Shown: positions 51,508 to 60,537 of the stretch, piece by piece
Position numbering within the stretch: the stretch's first letter is position 1
Layout: each line of letters begins with the position of its first letter
Made by a program: the position numbers and the translations under genes
Notes under the pieces: generated by a model
What the model was told of the DNA's origin: nothing
Seen by the model: only the letters and a program-made list of their open reading frames with translations
Database searches by the model: none
NCBI RefSeq assembly: GCF_001984155.1
Contig: NZ_MTQO01000049.1
Location: 124,001-188,000, forward strand
DNA length: 64,000 bases
Origin: Actinosynnema sp. ALI-1.44
GTDB taxonomy: Bacteria; Actinomycetota; Actinomycetes; Mycobacteriales; Pseudonocardiaceae
Direction of reading: 5' to 3'

Positions 51508-52461
51508 TCAGCCCTTCCTCTCGACGCGGTCGTGGCGGAACTGCGACCGCAGGTACAGGGCGAGGAGGAACACGACGATGACCACCAGCACGACTCCCAT
51601 CGCCGCCGCGTAGCCGATGTTGCGGTTCTTGAACGCCTCGAGGTAGATGAACAGCACCGGGACCATGGTCCGGCCGCCCGGCCCGCCCTCGGTGAGGACA
51701 TAGACCAGCGAGAACGAGTTGAAGTTCCAGATGAAGTTCAGCGACGTGATCGACGTGACGATCGGCCGGAGGCTGGGCCAGGTCACGGCGGTGAACCGGC
51801 GCCACGGCCCCGCGCCGTCCATCGACGCCGCCTCGTGCAGTTCGGCCGGGATCTGCTGCAGGCCGGCCAGCAGTGTGACGGTCGTCTGCGGCATCCCGAC
51901 CCACACCCCGACGACGATCACCGCGGGCAGCGCGGCGGAGAAGTCGCCGAGCCAGTTGGTGTCGCCGGGCAGGCCGAGGCTGCCGAGCACGGCGTTGAGC
52001 GGGCCGCCGTTGGCGGAGTAGATCATCTGCCACATGATCGCCACGACCACGGGTGGCATCGCCCACGGGATGAGGGCGAGCACCCGTGTCAGGCCCTGCA
52101 GGCGCAGACCGGAGTTGAGCAGGAGCGCGAGGCCCATCGACGCGGCGAGCTGCAGCACCGTGACGCCGACCGTCCAGATCAGACCGATCCGCAGCGAGTC
52201 CCAGAACAGGGCGTTGTCGATCAGGTTCCCGAAGTTGTCCAGCCCGACGAAGTCGTAGTCCGGATTGCGCACCAGCCGGGCGTCGGTGAACGCGAGCGCC
52301 AGGGCGATGACCAGCGGTGCGACGCTGAGCACGAGGATGGGGATCAGCGACGGCATCACCAGGGCGATCGCCTCGCGTCGCCGGGCGCGTACCGCCGTTC
52401 CCCGGCGACGACGCGGGGCAGGCCGGGACGCCTGGGGCTTCTCGACCAGTGTCGGCGTCAT
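51508..52461 (-). CDS. Sugar ABC transporter permease (MalF type)
   Basis: 317 residues. A basic cytoplasmic N-terminus (PRRRRGTAVRARRREAIALV), six spans and the EAA loop PAELHEAASMDGAGPWRRFT. Its ATG overlaps the LacI stop (ATGA 52458-52461), so regulator and transporter are coupled. Confidence 0.95.
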   Translation of the reverse strand: MTPTLVEKPQASRPAPRRRRGTAVRARRREAIALVMPSLIPILVLSVAPLVIALALAFTDARLVRNPDYDFVGLDNFGNLIDNALFWDSLRIGLIWTVGVTVLQLAASMGLALLLNSGLRLQGLTRVLALIPWAMPPVVVAIMWQMIYSANGGPLNAVLGSLGLPGDTNWLGDFSAALPAVIVVGVWVGMPQTTVTLLAGLQQIPAELHEAASMDGAGPWRRFTAVTWPSLRPIVTSITSLNFIWNFNSFSLVYVLTEGGPGGRTMVPVLFIYLEAFKNRNIGYAAAMGVVLVVIVVFLLALYLRSQFRHDRVERKG

Positions 52462-53483
52462 CGCTCACTCCGGTCCGATGCGGTGAACTCACTGGATTCA
52501 CGCACGATCAGGGCGGGGCCGACGGCTACCTGCTGTGCCTGCTGCTCCGGATCCTCGGCCAGCCGGAGCATGAGCTGGGCGGCGGCGCGTCCACGCTCGG
52601 TCGACCCGAGGGACACGCTCGTCAGGCTCGGGCAGAACACCCGCCCGATCTCGGTGTCGTCCATCCCGGTCACGGCGAGGTCGTCCGGCACGGCCAGCCC
52701 GAGTTCCCGCGCGGCATGGATCGCTCCGATGGCGAGCAGGTCGTTGGCGGCCACAACCGCGTCGAGCCCCTCACGCGCGAGCAGCCTGCGCGCCGCCACC
52801 AGGCCGGCCGCCACCGTGAAGTCCTCGGCGACCACCGCTTCGGAACCCTCGGGACACGCCCCGGCCAGTACCGCCGCGTCGAACCCACGCTGGCGGGCCT
52901 CGCCGGGGGTGGTGTCGAGCGGACCGTTGAGGAAGCCGATGCGGCGTCGACCGGTCTCGTGCAGATGGCGAACCGCCGCGCCGATACCGCCCGCGGAGTC
53001 GGTGGAGACCGAGCTGATGCCGTGATCGTCCAGGGCACGGCCGATCACGACGACCGGCACGGGTGCCTGCTGGATCTCGCGGATCAGCCTGTCGTCGGTT
53101 CGCAGCGGGCTGATGACCATGCCGTCGACAAAGCCGCTGTTCAGGCTGCGCACCAGGTCGGCGGTCGAGGCGGTGGTGTCGCCGGTCGTCATGACGACGA
53201 CCCGGTAGCCGTGCGGGGCGAGCACCCCGTGGATCGCCCGCATCATCTCGACGTAGACCGGGTTGCCGATGTCGGCCACCGCGAACGCGACCTGGAAGGT
53301 CTTCTTCATCCGTAACGACCGCCCGACCGCGTCGGGCCGGTAACCGAGTTCGGCTGCGGCGGCGCGGACCCGCTCGACCATCGCCTTGCTCGCCCCGGCC
53401 CCGTGCAGTGCCCGGGAGGTCGACGCCAGTGACACCCCGGCGCGCTCGGCCACCTGCGAAAGCGTCGCCCGTGTCGACGTCAT
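52458..53483 (-). CDS. LacI-family repressor, first gene of the catabolic operon
   Basis: 341 residues from ATG 53483 (MTSTRATLSQVAERAGVSLA). HTH and hinge helix: VSLASTSRALHGAGASKAMV, LGYRPDAVGRSLRMKKTFQV; periplasmic-binding-protein-like core (VAFAVADIGNPVYVEMMRAI, VDGMVISPLRTDDRLIREIQ, VTGMDDTEIGRVFCPSLTSV). It should bind the inverted operators at 53525-53576 and repress its own ten-gene operon until a sugar-like inducer arrives. Confidence 0.95.
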   Translation of the reverse strand: MTSTRATLSQVAERAGVSLASTSRALHGAGASKAMVERVRAAAAELGYRPDAVGRSLRMKKTFQVAFAVADIGNPVYVEMMRAIHGVLAPHGYRVVVMTTGDTTASTADLVRSLNSGFVDGMVISPLRTDDRLIREIQQAPVPVVVIGRALDDHGISSVSTDSAGGIGAAVRHLHETGRRRIGFLNGPLDTTPGEARQRGFDAAVLAGACPEGSEAVVAEDFTVAAGLVAARRLLAREGLDAVVAANDLLAIGAIHAARELGLAVPDDLAVTGMDDTEIGRVFCPSLTSVSLGSTERGRAAAQLMLRLAEDPEQQAQQVAVGPALIVRESSEFTASDRSER

Positions 53484-53524
53484 CGTCACACTCCGCATCG
53501 TCCTGACCCGACCCTGGTACCACC

Positions 53525-53576
53525 GTTGGAATCGTTTCCAGTTCTCCGCCGTGCAGCGACTGGAAACGATTCCAAC
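53525..53576. promoter_or_regulatory. Two inverted LacI-type operators
   Basis: GTTGGAATCGTTTCCAGT (53525-53542) and its exact reverse complement ACTGGAAACGATTCCAAC (53559-53576), 34 bp centre to centre (about three helical turns). Each is itself a near-palindrome of the TGGAA-ncgn-TTCCA LacI type. They lie 42-93 bases upstream of lacI, covering the expected promoter. Confidence 0.85.
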
Positions 53577-53721
53577 TGATGGTGGCGTGGATCGTGTCAC
53601 CTGACGATCAGAGTGTCAACACCCCAGGTGCGACGACTCCTCTCGCGCAAGTGCTCCGCCCTTCTTCCCCGCCGAAGCAGAGCCAGCAACAGAACGCGCT
53701 GCAGAACATCGGCCGTCAGGG

Positions 53722-54218
53722 ATGCCGACCCCTTGCCCGCTCCCCTGTTGCGTGGTCAGAGACCAGCCCACCGATCTGCAGGTGCGGATCGGCAGCCTGT
53801 CGTCAACCGAGGGCGGCGCCCTGAGCACGGTCGAACAGATCATCGTTCACCCGGGATACCCGACAGCACCGAACAAGCACGACATCGCGGTGCTCCGGCT
53901 CACCACACCCGTCGACGGGCAGCCGGTGAAACTGGCCACCGAACGCCCCGGCGTCAACTCCGGCCCGGCTCATCGGCTGGGGCTGCACCAGCCCGGCGGC
54001 ATGGTGCAGCGCTCCCCCAGTGCTGCAGAAATCGACACCACCGTGCAAAGGCGGAGGACTGCGACACCGGCGGCGGCCGGGTGGATCCGGCCCTCGAGGT
54101 CTGCACTGGGAACCCGCAGAACAAGTCCGGCGTACACAAAGGTGACTCTGGTGGCCCCGCACACCGATCTCGCCTTGCACCGCGACGGGGTCCGGGACGT
54201 CACCGGCTGCCGGTCTGA
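53722..54218 (+). pseudogene. Trypsin-like serine protease relic
   Basis: DLQVRIGSLSSTEGGALSTV, EQIIVHPGYPTAPNKHDIAV and LRLTTPVDG carry the catalytic-Asp region in one frame. After frameshifts another frame gives CDTGGGRVDPALEVCTGNPQ, NKSGVHKGDSGGPA with the active-site Ser motif GDSGGP, then a stop at 54218. The signal peptide, the AAHC His region and the segment after GDSGGP are gone. Confidence 0.75.
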
Positions 54219-54282
54219 TCCGCAAATCCGGGGTGGGCAGGCCACGCGGCCTGTCCACCCCGTCGCGGGCTCGTACGAGGCG

Positions 54283-57114
54283 TCACGAGTCGGCCAGCTT
54301 CTGCCGGATACGTGCGACGTCGGCGATCCGATACTGGGCCTGGTACAAGCTGAGCGCCCGCTGCCAGGAAGCGCGCGCTTCGGCTTGCTGGTCAAGGGCG
54401 ACGTGAACATCACCGAGTTTGTCCCTGGTGTCGGCTTCCTGGTAGGCGTTGCCGACCTGCGTGAACAGCTCAAGTGCGCGATGGTAGTAGTCCAGAGCAT
54501 CGGCGTGCAGGTCGGTGCGACTGGCGATGAAACCCAGACTGTCCAGTGTGGATGCTTCGCCGTCGCTGTCGGGATTACCGCGATAAAGGGCCAGGGACTT
54601 CTCACAATTGGTACGCGCGTCCGCGTAGTAGCCCAGCCGGGCTTGGAACCAGCCCAGCACGTTGAGCGCTTCGGCGTACCACACTGGGAAGTCAAGTCCC
54701 TCGAAGAGTTCGACGGCTTGGGTGGCGTGGGTCAGTGCCTGCTGATCGTCACCCCGCCGTTCCCAAGTGCAGGCGAGAGCACGGTGTGTGCCGGCCAGGA
54801 TGTAGATGTCCTTGGTTTGCTCGGCAAGGGTGAGAGCCTGTCGTAGATGGTCGAAGGCGTCGGCATGGCGTCGTGCTCGGGTGAAGGCATAGCCGAGTTG
54901 CCAACAGGCCAGTGCGCGGGTGTTGGGATCGCCCAACTGCCCGGCCGCCGCGAGTCCAGTCTGCCAAGTGCCGATGTGGTCGTTGAAGTGTCCGCGCCGT
55001 CTCTGGAAGTTGGTTATCGTCCAGGCCAGCTGCCACACCGACGGAAGCCAGCCCTGCTGGACAGCGAGCTGTTGGGTGGCCTGGATGCATATGTGTTCGG
55101 TGTCGAACCAGTCCAGCGCCTCGGCGGCGTTCCGGAGCGGGCGGGGAACGGCACCGGGGGCAGGGTGGTCGAGTGCGATCGGCCGACCGTGCGGGTTCAA
55201 CAGGCTTTCGCCTGCGTGGGCGGTGTGCAGGTAGAAGTCGATGAATCGACGCAACGCCTCTTGACGAGCATCCGTTGTCAGATCATGCGTGGCACGCTCG
55301 GCTGCGTACAGGCGGACGAGGTCATGCATGCGGTAGCGATCCGGCATGTGCTGTTGCACCAAGTGCGCGGCTTCCAGTTCCCGCAGCACGATCCGTGCTC
55401 GAGCGGCCGGTAGCGCGGTGAGCGAAGCGACGGCATGCAGGCCGACATCCGGACCCTGAACCAGGCCAAGCAGAGCGAACACCCGGGCCGTGTCGATGTC
55501 CAGGACACGATAGGACCACGAGATCACAGCGCGCAGGTCCGCGGTCAACTCACCGGCGTCCAATCCGTCCAACCGGGTCGCGGCGTCCTGGAGTTCCTCG
55601 GCCAGGGCCGCGAGGGCGAAGTCGGGTCGCGCCGCTATCCGGGCAGCGACGATGCTGATGGCAAGCGGCAGACCGGCGCACCGGTCCAACAGCGTGTTCA
55701 CGGACGAGGGTTCGGCGGCAAGACGGTCCGGGCCGAGATGCCGGACGAGGAGTTCTCTTGCCTCGGTGTCGCTGAGCACGTCCAGGTCAAGGATCTGGGC
55801 CCCGTGCGTGGCGACCAGGCCCGCGAGGTGACGGCGGCTCGTGATCAGGACCGTGCAGGTGCGGCTGCCCGGCAGCAGTGGCGTGACCTGGGCTACGTCG
55901 CGGGCGTTGTCCAGCACGACCAGCAACTGCTTCCCGGCCGCCAAGCTGCGGTACAACGCGGTCTGGGCGTCCAGGTCGATCGGAATGGCGGCTGGCGAAA
56001 CACCAAGGGCGGTAAGGAAGCCGCGAACCGCCACCGCCGGTGGCATCGGCTCCCCCGATGAGTCGAAGCCGCGCAGGTTCACGTACAACTGCCCACCGGG
56101 GAACAGGTCGACGTTCTGGTGCGCCCAATGCAGTGCCAGCCAAGTCTTGCCGATCCCACCGGTTCCACCGATCGCCGTGATCACGACCGCGATGCCAGAG
56201 TCGGCTGGTTCGTCCACCGCATCGGTGAGGGCAGTGAGCTCATCGCGGCGGCCGGTGAACAACCGTGGTGCCGCCGGGAGTTGGCGTGGCGGTCCGGCGA
56301 CGCCCGCGTCCTGGGTGGTCGCGCGTGTCCCGGAGGGTCGGGAGAGTGCCGGATCGCCGACCAGGATTTGCTGGTACAGACGGTGGAGTGCCGGGCAGGG
56401 GTCGACGCCGAGGGTGTCGGTCAACGTCTCGCGGAGATCGTGGAACGTCTGCAAGGCGTCGGCCTGGCGGCCGGACCGGTACAGCGCGAGCATCAGCAAC
56501 TCGCGCAGCCGTTCCCGGACGGGAAACTGGAGGACCAGTCCAGCCAAGTCGGCCACGGTCTCGGTCTCGTAGCCGCGATCGAGATTGATCATCGCACGCA
56601 GTTCCACGGCATCAAGGTGACGTTCTTGCAGTCGCCGCCGCTCGGCCTCGATCAGCGGGCCCTCCAGTCCACCGAACGGTTCTCCACGCCACATGGCCAA
56701 CGCCGTGTCGACGTCCTCCGCCGCGGAAACCAGCTCACCGTCCCGATAGTGACCGCGACCAGCGGCCAGATGCTGCTCGAACGCCGACGTGTCCAGTTGG
56801 GCTGGATCGCCGCGCAGCAGATAACCGGCATCAGTCGATGCCAGCACGACGCCTGAGGACTCGGCCGCCTGCTCGGGTAACAATGCGCGACGAAGCCGGC
56901 TGATGTTGGTGTGCACCGTGTTGCGGGCATGCTGTGGATGCCGCTCGCCCCACACCCTGTCGACGATCTTGTCGGCCGGCACCGGACGGTTGAGTTCCAG
57001 CAACAACACTGCCAGTACGGCCTGTTGCTTCGGCCAGCCAAGATCGATCTCTTGCCCGTCGCGCCACGCCTTCAGCGGACCGAGCACCGAATACCGTATC
57101 TCTCCCTGCGCCAC
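54283..57114 (-). CDS. SARP/AfsR-like regulator with NB-ARC and TPR domains
   Basis: 943 residues from GTG 57114 (VAQGEIRYSVLGPLKAWRDG), the usual opening; ATG 57174 would add 20 unconserved residues. Winged helix 1-100, BTAD ~105-255 (ending DTLGVDPCPALHRLYQQILV), NB-ARC with P-loop GGTGGIGKT at 315-323, QLLVVLDNARDVAQ (Walker B) and LPLAISIVAARIA, winged-helix-like segment, then TPRs (LNVLGWFQARLGYYADART, TLDSLGFIASRTDLHADALD). It is the nearest regulator to the cyclodipeptide synthase genes 360 bases away on the same strand and is a good candidate activator for them. Confidence 0.93.
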   Translation of the reverse strand: MAQGEIRYSVLGPLKAWRDGQEIDLGWPKQQAVLAVLLLELNRPVPADKIVDRVWGERHPQHARNTVHTNISRLRRALLPEQAAESSGVVLASTDAGYLLRGDPAQLDTSAFEQHLAAGRGHYRDGELVSAAEDVDTALAMWRGEPFGGLEGPLIEAERRRLQERHLDAVELRAMINLDRGYETETVADLAGLVLQFPVRERLRELLMLALYRSGRQADALQTFHDLRETLTDTLGVDPCPALHRLYQQILVGDPALSRPSGTRATTQDAGVAGPPRQLPAAPRLFTGRRDELTALTDAVDEPADSGIAVVITAIGGTGGIGKTWLALHWAHQNVDLFPGGQLYVNLRGFDSSGEPMPPAVAVRGFLTALGVSPAAIPIDLDAQTALYRSLAAGKQLLVVLDNARDVAQVTPLLPGSRTCTVLITSRRHLAGLVATHGAQILDLDVLSDTEARELLVRHLGPDRLAAEPSSVNTLLDRCAGLPLAISIVAARIAARPDFALAALAEELQDAATRLDGLDAGELTADLRAVISWSYRVLDIDTARVFALLGLVQGPDVGLHAVASLTALPAARARIVLRELEAAHLVQQHMPDRYRMHDLVRLYAAERATHDLTTDARQEALRRFIDFYLHTAHAGESLLNPHGRPIALDHPAPGAVPRPLRNAAEALDWFDTEHICIQATQQLAVQQGWLPSVWQLAWTITNFQRRRGHFNDHIGTWQTGLAAAGQLGDPNTRALACWQLGYAFTRARRHADAFDHLRQALTLAEQTKDIYILAGTHRALACTWERRGDDQQALTHATQAVELFEGLDFPVWYAEALNVLGWFQARLGYYADARTNCEKSLALYRGNPDSDGEASTLDSLGFIASRTDLHADALDYYHRALELFTQVGNAYQEADTRDKLGDVHVALDQQAEARASWQRALSLYQAQYRIADVARIRQKLADS

Positions 57115-57241
57115 GGATACCCCCGGGTTCGCGCCTCCCACACCCAACATAGAACGTAGGACAAGCGCGGGCATCAGTTTTCGGAGCAGGAAGAGGTATT
57201 TGTGCCGACTTGATCGGGGCGGCGTCTTGGGATGGCGTCAC

Positions 57242-57284
57242 GTGCGCTTCGGGGGGACACCTCTGGAGTCCCCCCGAAGCGCAC
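57242..57284. terminator. Strong 17-bp stem-loop terminator
   Basis: GTGCGCTTCGGGGGGAC (57242-57258) and its exact reverse complement (57268-57284) around a 9-base loop. It lies between the end of the cyclodipeptide synthase gene (57532) and the start of the SARP gene, so it should end the minus-strand CDPS transcript and insulate the regulator. The rest of 57115-57531 holds no gene I can support. Confidence 0.88.
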
Positions 57285-57531
57285 AACTATTCGGCCTCAC
57301 GGAGCCGCCCCTCCCCGTGACGCCGAACGCCCCCTCGGTGCCAGGAAAGGTGGATCATTGCGCTTCTGCGGGGAGTGCTTGTCGGGTCGGCTGATCGGTG
57401 GCGGCTGCCGTTGGCTTCGGTGTGGGTACCAGAATGCACCGACGGCGTGTCACGCCCCTTTCACGAACCCTTCAGAAGCCTGGTGCCGACCGGCCCACCG
57501 CATCGACGTGGTGGGATGGGGCACCCAGGAG

Positions 57532-58293
57532 TCAGCTGTCCGGGGACGTGGCCTCGGGGTCAGCCACGGACGACTTGGCCGGATAAGGCAGGGTCAGCAC
57601 GAGGTATCCCTGGTTGTCGGCGGGGGCGACAGGAAGCTGCCCAGTCCATAGCTTGTCAATGAACTCGTTCGTCCGGTGATAGCAGAACACTGACGAACGC
57701 AGACCGAGTATGTGCGGCGTGTCCAGCAAAAGCGGTAGCTCGGCCAAGAAATAGTGCACGGCGAAAGAAACACGCTCAGCAAACGGGCGCCGCCCCTGGA
57801 GATTGCGGGTCCGCACGTAATCGGCGGCGATGCCGGAAGCCGCGACTCGAAAATCCTCCATGGCATTGTACGACTCATACACATTTCCGAGAATTTCCAC
57901 GTACTCACGATTGTCACACAGGTCCGCCCATTGCAGGATATAATTGCCGTTGTCGGTCGCACCGGCCTCGGCGAGCGCGCGGTTGGCCCTGTTGATCAGC
58001 CTGCGCTGCTGCTGATACCCCAACTTCGCCGCCTCTGTCGGGGTATGGCCGATGGCCTGCAGGTTCCAGGTGAACGGCTCGGCCAGGATCATGAAGTGGA
58101 ATCTTTCGAACTCCGTCGCGGCTATCTGGGCCAGCTGGCCAATCCTGCCCGTCGAGAAGTACCCACTTCCTGGACTCAGTCCGATCAACGCATGCTCCCG
58201 CCGCTCGTACACAGCGCGACAGTTGGCGCTCAGCGGAGTGGCGGTAAACGCGGCCGTGCCCAGCTCGTTGTTGCCGGTCACTGTAGGTCTCAC
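57532..58293 (-). CDS. tRNA-dependent cyclodipeptide synthase
   Basis: 253 residues from GTG 58293 (GTG 58281 possible). Matches the AlbC family throughout: REHALIGLSPGSGYFSTGRI, EFERFHFMILAEPFTWNLQA, HYFLAELPLLLDTPHILGLR, SSVFCYHRTNEFIDKLWTGQ and GYLVL near the end. With a constant offset of three from AlbC numbering, Ser40 is the nucleophile (AlbC Ser37), Tyr181 and Glu185 match Tyr178/Glu182, and Tyr205-His206 match Tyr202-His203. Position AlbC Asn40 is Ser43 here, so the NYH signature reads SYH. The enzyme uses two aminoacyl-tRNAs to make a cyclic dipeptide. Amino-acid choice cannot be read reliably. Confidence 0.94.
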   Translation of the reverse strand: MRPTVTGNNELGTAAFTATPLSANCRAVYERREHALIGLSPGSGYFSTGRIGQLAQIAATEFERFHFMILAEPFTWNLQAIGHTPTEAAKLGYQQQRRLINRANRALAEAGATDNGNYILQWADLCDNREYVEILGNVYESYNAMEDFRVAASGIAADYVRTRNLQGRRPFAERVSFAVHYFLAELPLLLDTPHILGLRSSVFCYHRTNEFIDKLWTGQLPVAPADNQGYLVLTLPYPAKSSVADPEATSPDS

Positions 58294-58304
58294 CGTCCCA
58301 AAGA

Positions 58305-58320
58305 TGATCGCACGTGATCA
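58305..58320. promoter_or_regulatory. Palindrome upstream of the cyclodipeptide synthase gene
   Basis: TGATC (58305-58309) and GATCA (58316-58320), 12 bases before the GTG start. Imperfect in the centre. A weak operator candidate. Confidence 0.3.
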
Positions 58321-58444
58321 TTTACTGAAATCATGCGGGCAACAGTTACCTTTGCGCACTATATCGACGGCTGTGTAGTTCGTCCGTATCTTCACCCATA
58401 CGTTGGATGTTCGGGCATTGCTGGCGGAGTTTGGTGACCGCGGG

Positions 58445-59557
58445 TCACAGCCTTGACCGCAGCAACGCGCCAAGCCGTTCGCCCGCCAGCGAAAGTCGCT
58501 CCTCGTTGTAGAAGCTGAAGGACACCCGTAGATGGCTGGTGAACTCGTCCCGGCGGGAGAAGAGCGGGCCGGGGCGAAAGCCGACGCCATAGGCAGCCGC
58601 TTGGGTCGACAATGTCATGATGTCGATGCGCGATGGCAGTTCCAGCCAGATGTAGTAACCACCTTGCGGCGTCGTGAAACGGACTTCGGCCGGTAGGACA
58701 CCCCGCAGCACGTCGACAAGGTGCAATCGTCGCGCTCGGTAGATCTCCCAGAGGTCGCCAAGGAACCGGTCTTGAAACCCCAGATCGATCAGGCTTTCGA
58801 GGATCGCCGCCATCAAGGGGGACGCACCGCCGCCGCTGTGGAGTACACCGGCGTCGCGCAGCCTGGCAACATGGTGCGGCGCTGCCTCGATCCACCCAAG
58901 GCGGATGCCTGGGCCGAGGATCTTCGAGAACGAACCGAGCGACAGCACACGCTCACCGTTCACAGTTCGCAGAGGCGGCGGCGTCGCGTCCCGTTCTCCG
59001 GTCAGTTGATAAACCTCGTCAGCGACGACAAGGAAATCATGCTCGACCGCGAGTTCCATGAGTCGACGGCGCCGCTGCACGGACAGTGTCACGCCCGTCG
59101 GGTTGTGAAACACCGGAATGGTGTACACCAGCCTGGGAGCCTCGACGGCAAGCATTCGTTCGAGGTCGTCCACGTCGAGTCCGTGCTCGTCCACTCGCAC
59201 ACTGACCAGCCGCACCGGTCGGTCGCGGAAGATGTCCAGTGCGAACATGTAGGTCGGGTCTTCGACGAAGACCGCGTCACCTGGCCGGCACAGTCGAGAC
59301 AGGACGAGGTCAAGAGCGTGCGAGGCGCCCGCGGTGATCATCAGGTGGTCGGCGTGAACCGGCACCCGGCAGCACCGCGTCAGGAACTCCGCGAGCATGG
59401 CCCGGAACGAGGCGCTGCCCTCTTCCGGGCCGTACCGCAAAGGTGCCGTGTCGGCGTTGGACAACCGATGTGCTGCCGCCTGCCTCAACTGGCCCAACGG
59501 GAGCGCGGCCGGATCAGGCTCGCCAATGCCCAGATCGATGACGTCATGGTCCAGCAC
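58445..59557 (-). CDS. PLP-dependent aminotransferase (class I/II)
   Basis: 370 residues from GTG 59557, chosen because GGAGGAG lies six bases upstream; TTG 59614 would add 19 residues. DLGIGEPDPAALPLGQLRQ, RYGPEEGSASFRAMLAEFLT, ITAGASHALDLVLSRLCRPG, VYTIPVFHNPTGVTLSVQRR, FLVVADEVYQLTG, and the Schiff-base Lys212 in SLGSFSKILGPGIRLGW. It resembles MocR-linked and 2-aminoadipate/valine-type aminotransferases. It sits 151 bases upstream of the cyclodipeptide synthase on the same strand, so it may supply or modify the amino acid, or act on the product. Confidence 0.9.
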   Translation of the reverse strand: MLDHDVIDLGIGEPDPAALPLGQLRQAAAHRLSNADTAPLRYGPEEGSASFRAMLAEFLTRCCRVPVHADHLMITAGASHALDLVLSRLCRPGDAVFVEDPTYMFALDIFRDRPVRLVSVRVDEHGLDVDDLERMLAVEAPRLVYTIPVFHNPTGVTLSVQRRRRLMELAVEHDFLVVADEVYQLTGERDATPPPLRTVNGERVLSLGSFSKILGPGIRLGWIEAAPHHVARLRDAGVLHSGGGASPLMAAILESLIDLGFQDRFLGDLWEIYRARRLHLVDVLRGVLPAEVRFTTPQGGYYIWLELPSRIDIMTLSTQAAAYGVGFRPGPLFSRRDEFTSHLRVSFSFYNEERLSLAGERLGALLRSRL

Positions 59558-59782
59558 CGTGTTCTCCTCCGCCAGCTCGATCGATCGTCCTTCGGCAGCC
59601 GTGCCACCGATCAAGCCAGCAAGCAGACAGATTCGGGTCCATCAAACCCTGCCCTGGACATCAAGTCGAGATCAGATATCGATTCAGTCCGGCGCCACCC
59701 GTCCGGTGAGGTGACACAGACCTGCCCATGCGCGCATACTCGGTCCTGCTCGACGCCCTGACGACACCGAGGAATGGGGCCA

Positions 59783-60430
59783 ATGAGTGATCTCTCGGCC
59801 TTTCAACATCCACGTTTCGCCCGGATGTACGAACGGATCAGTGCCGAATCCGAGCGGCGCGGCACCGCGAAGCACAGGGATCGGGCGCTTGCCGGGTTGT
59901 CCGGCCGGGTGGTCGAGATCGGCGCGGGCAACGGCATGAACTTCAGCCACTATCCGGACACCGTACGCGAAGTCGTGGCCGTAGAGCCGGAGGACCGGTT
60001 GCGTGCCCTCGCCGAGCAAGCGGCCGAACGTGCGCCGGTGTCTGTCAGGGTGGTTGCAGGACACGCGGACGCGGTACCTGCCGAAGACGCGAGCTTCGAC
60101 GCCGCTGTGGTTTCGCTCGTACTCTGCTCGGTGCCCGATGTCGCACGGGCGCTCGCGGAGGTTCGTCGCGTACTCCGATCAGAGGGCGATCTCCGCTTTT
60201 TCGAGCACGTCCGCTCCGGCAAACCATGGCTCAGTCTCATGCAACGGGCCCTTTCCCCGCTCTGGTCACGAATCGGCGGTGGCTGCCGCCTCGACCGAGA
60301 CATCGCCACGGCCATCCAGACGGCGGGCTTCCAGATCGAACTGCTTGATCGGTTCTCCTATTCGCCGCTGCGGTTCTTCCCCAGACAGCAACACATCCTC
60401 GGACGAGCCCGAACACCCTCCAGGGACTGA
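59783..60430 (+). CDS. Class I SAM-dependent methyltransferase
   Basis: 215 residues from the second ATG (59783), better spaced from GAGGAATGGGG than ATG 59774. SAM-binding GRVVEIGAGNGMNFSHYPDT, the acidic VVAVEPEDRLRALAEQAAER, and DAAVVSLVLCSVPDVARALA with EVRRVLRSEGDLRFFEHVRS. Methyltransferase 11/UbiE type. It is divergent from the aminotransferase gene and shares its promoter region, so it may tailor the cyclodipeptide. Confidence 0.9.
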   Translation: MSDLSAFQHPRFARMYERISAESERRGTAKHRDRALAGLSGRVVEIGAGNGMNFSHYPDTVREVVAVEPEDRLRALAEQAAERAPVSVRVVAGHADAVPAEDASFDAAVVSLVLCSVPDVARALAEVRRVLRSEGDLRFFEHVRSGKPWLSLMQRALSPLWSRIGGGCRLDRDIATAIQTAGFQIELLDRFSYSPLRFFPRQQHILGRARTPSRD

Positions 60431-60537
60431 TGCACATCGGACAGCCCACGGGCCTGTGGCTGTACGCAGAGCCACGGTTGTTCGCCAGCACGACCGGCAA
60501 ACCTGCGAGAGCGGCCACTGCGTCGAGCAGCGTTGAG

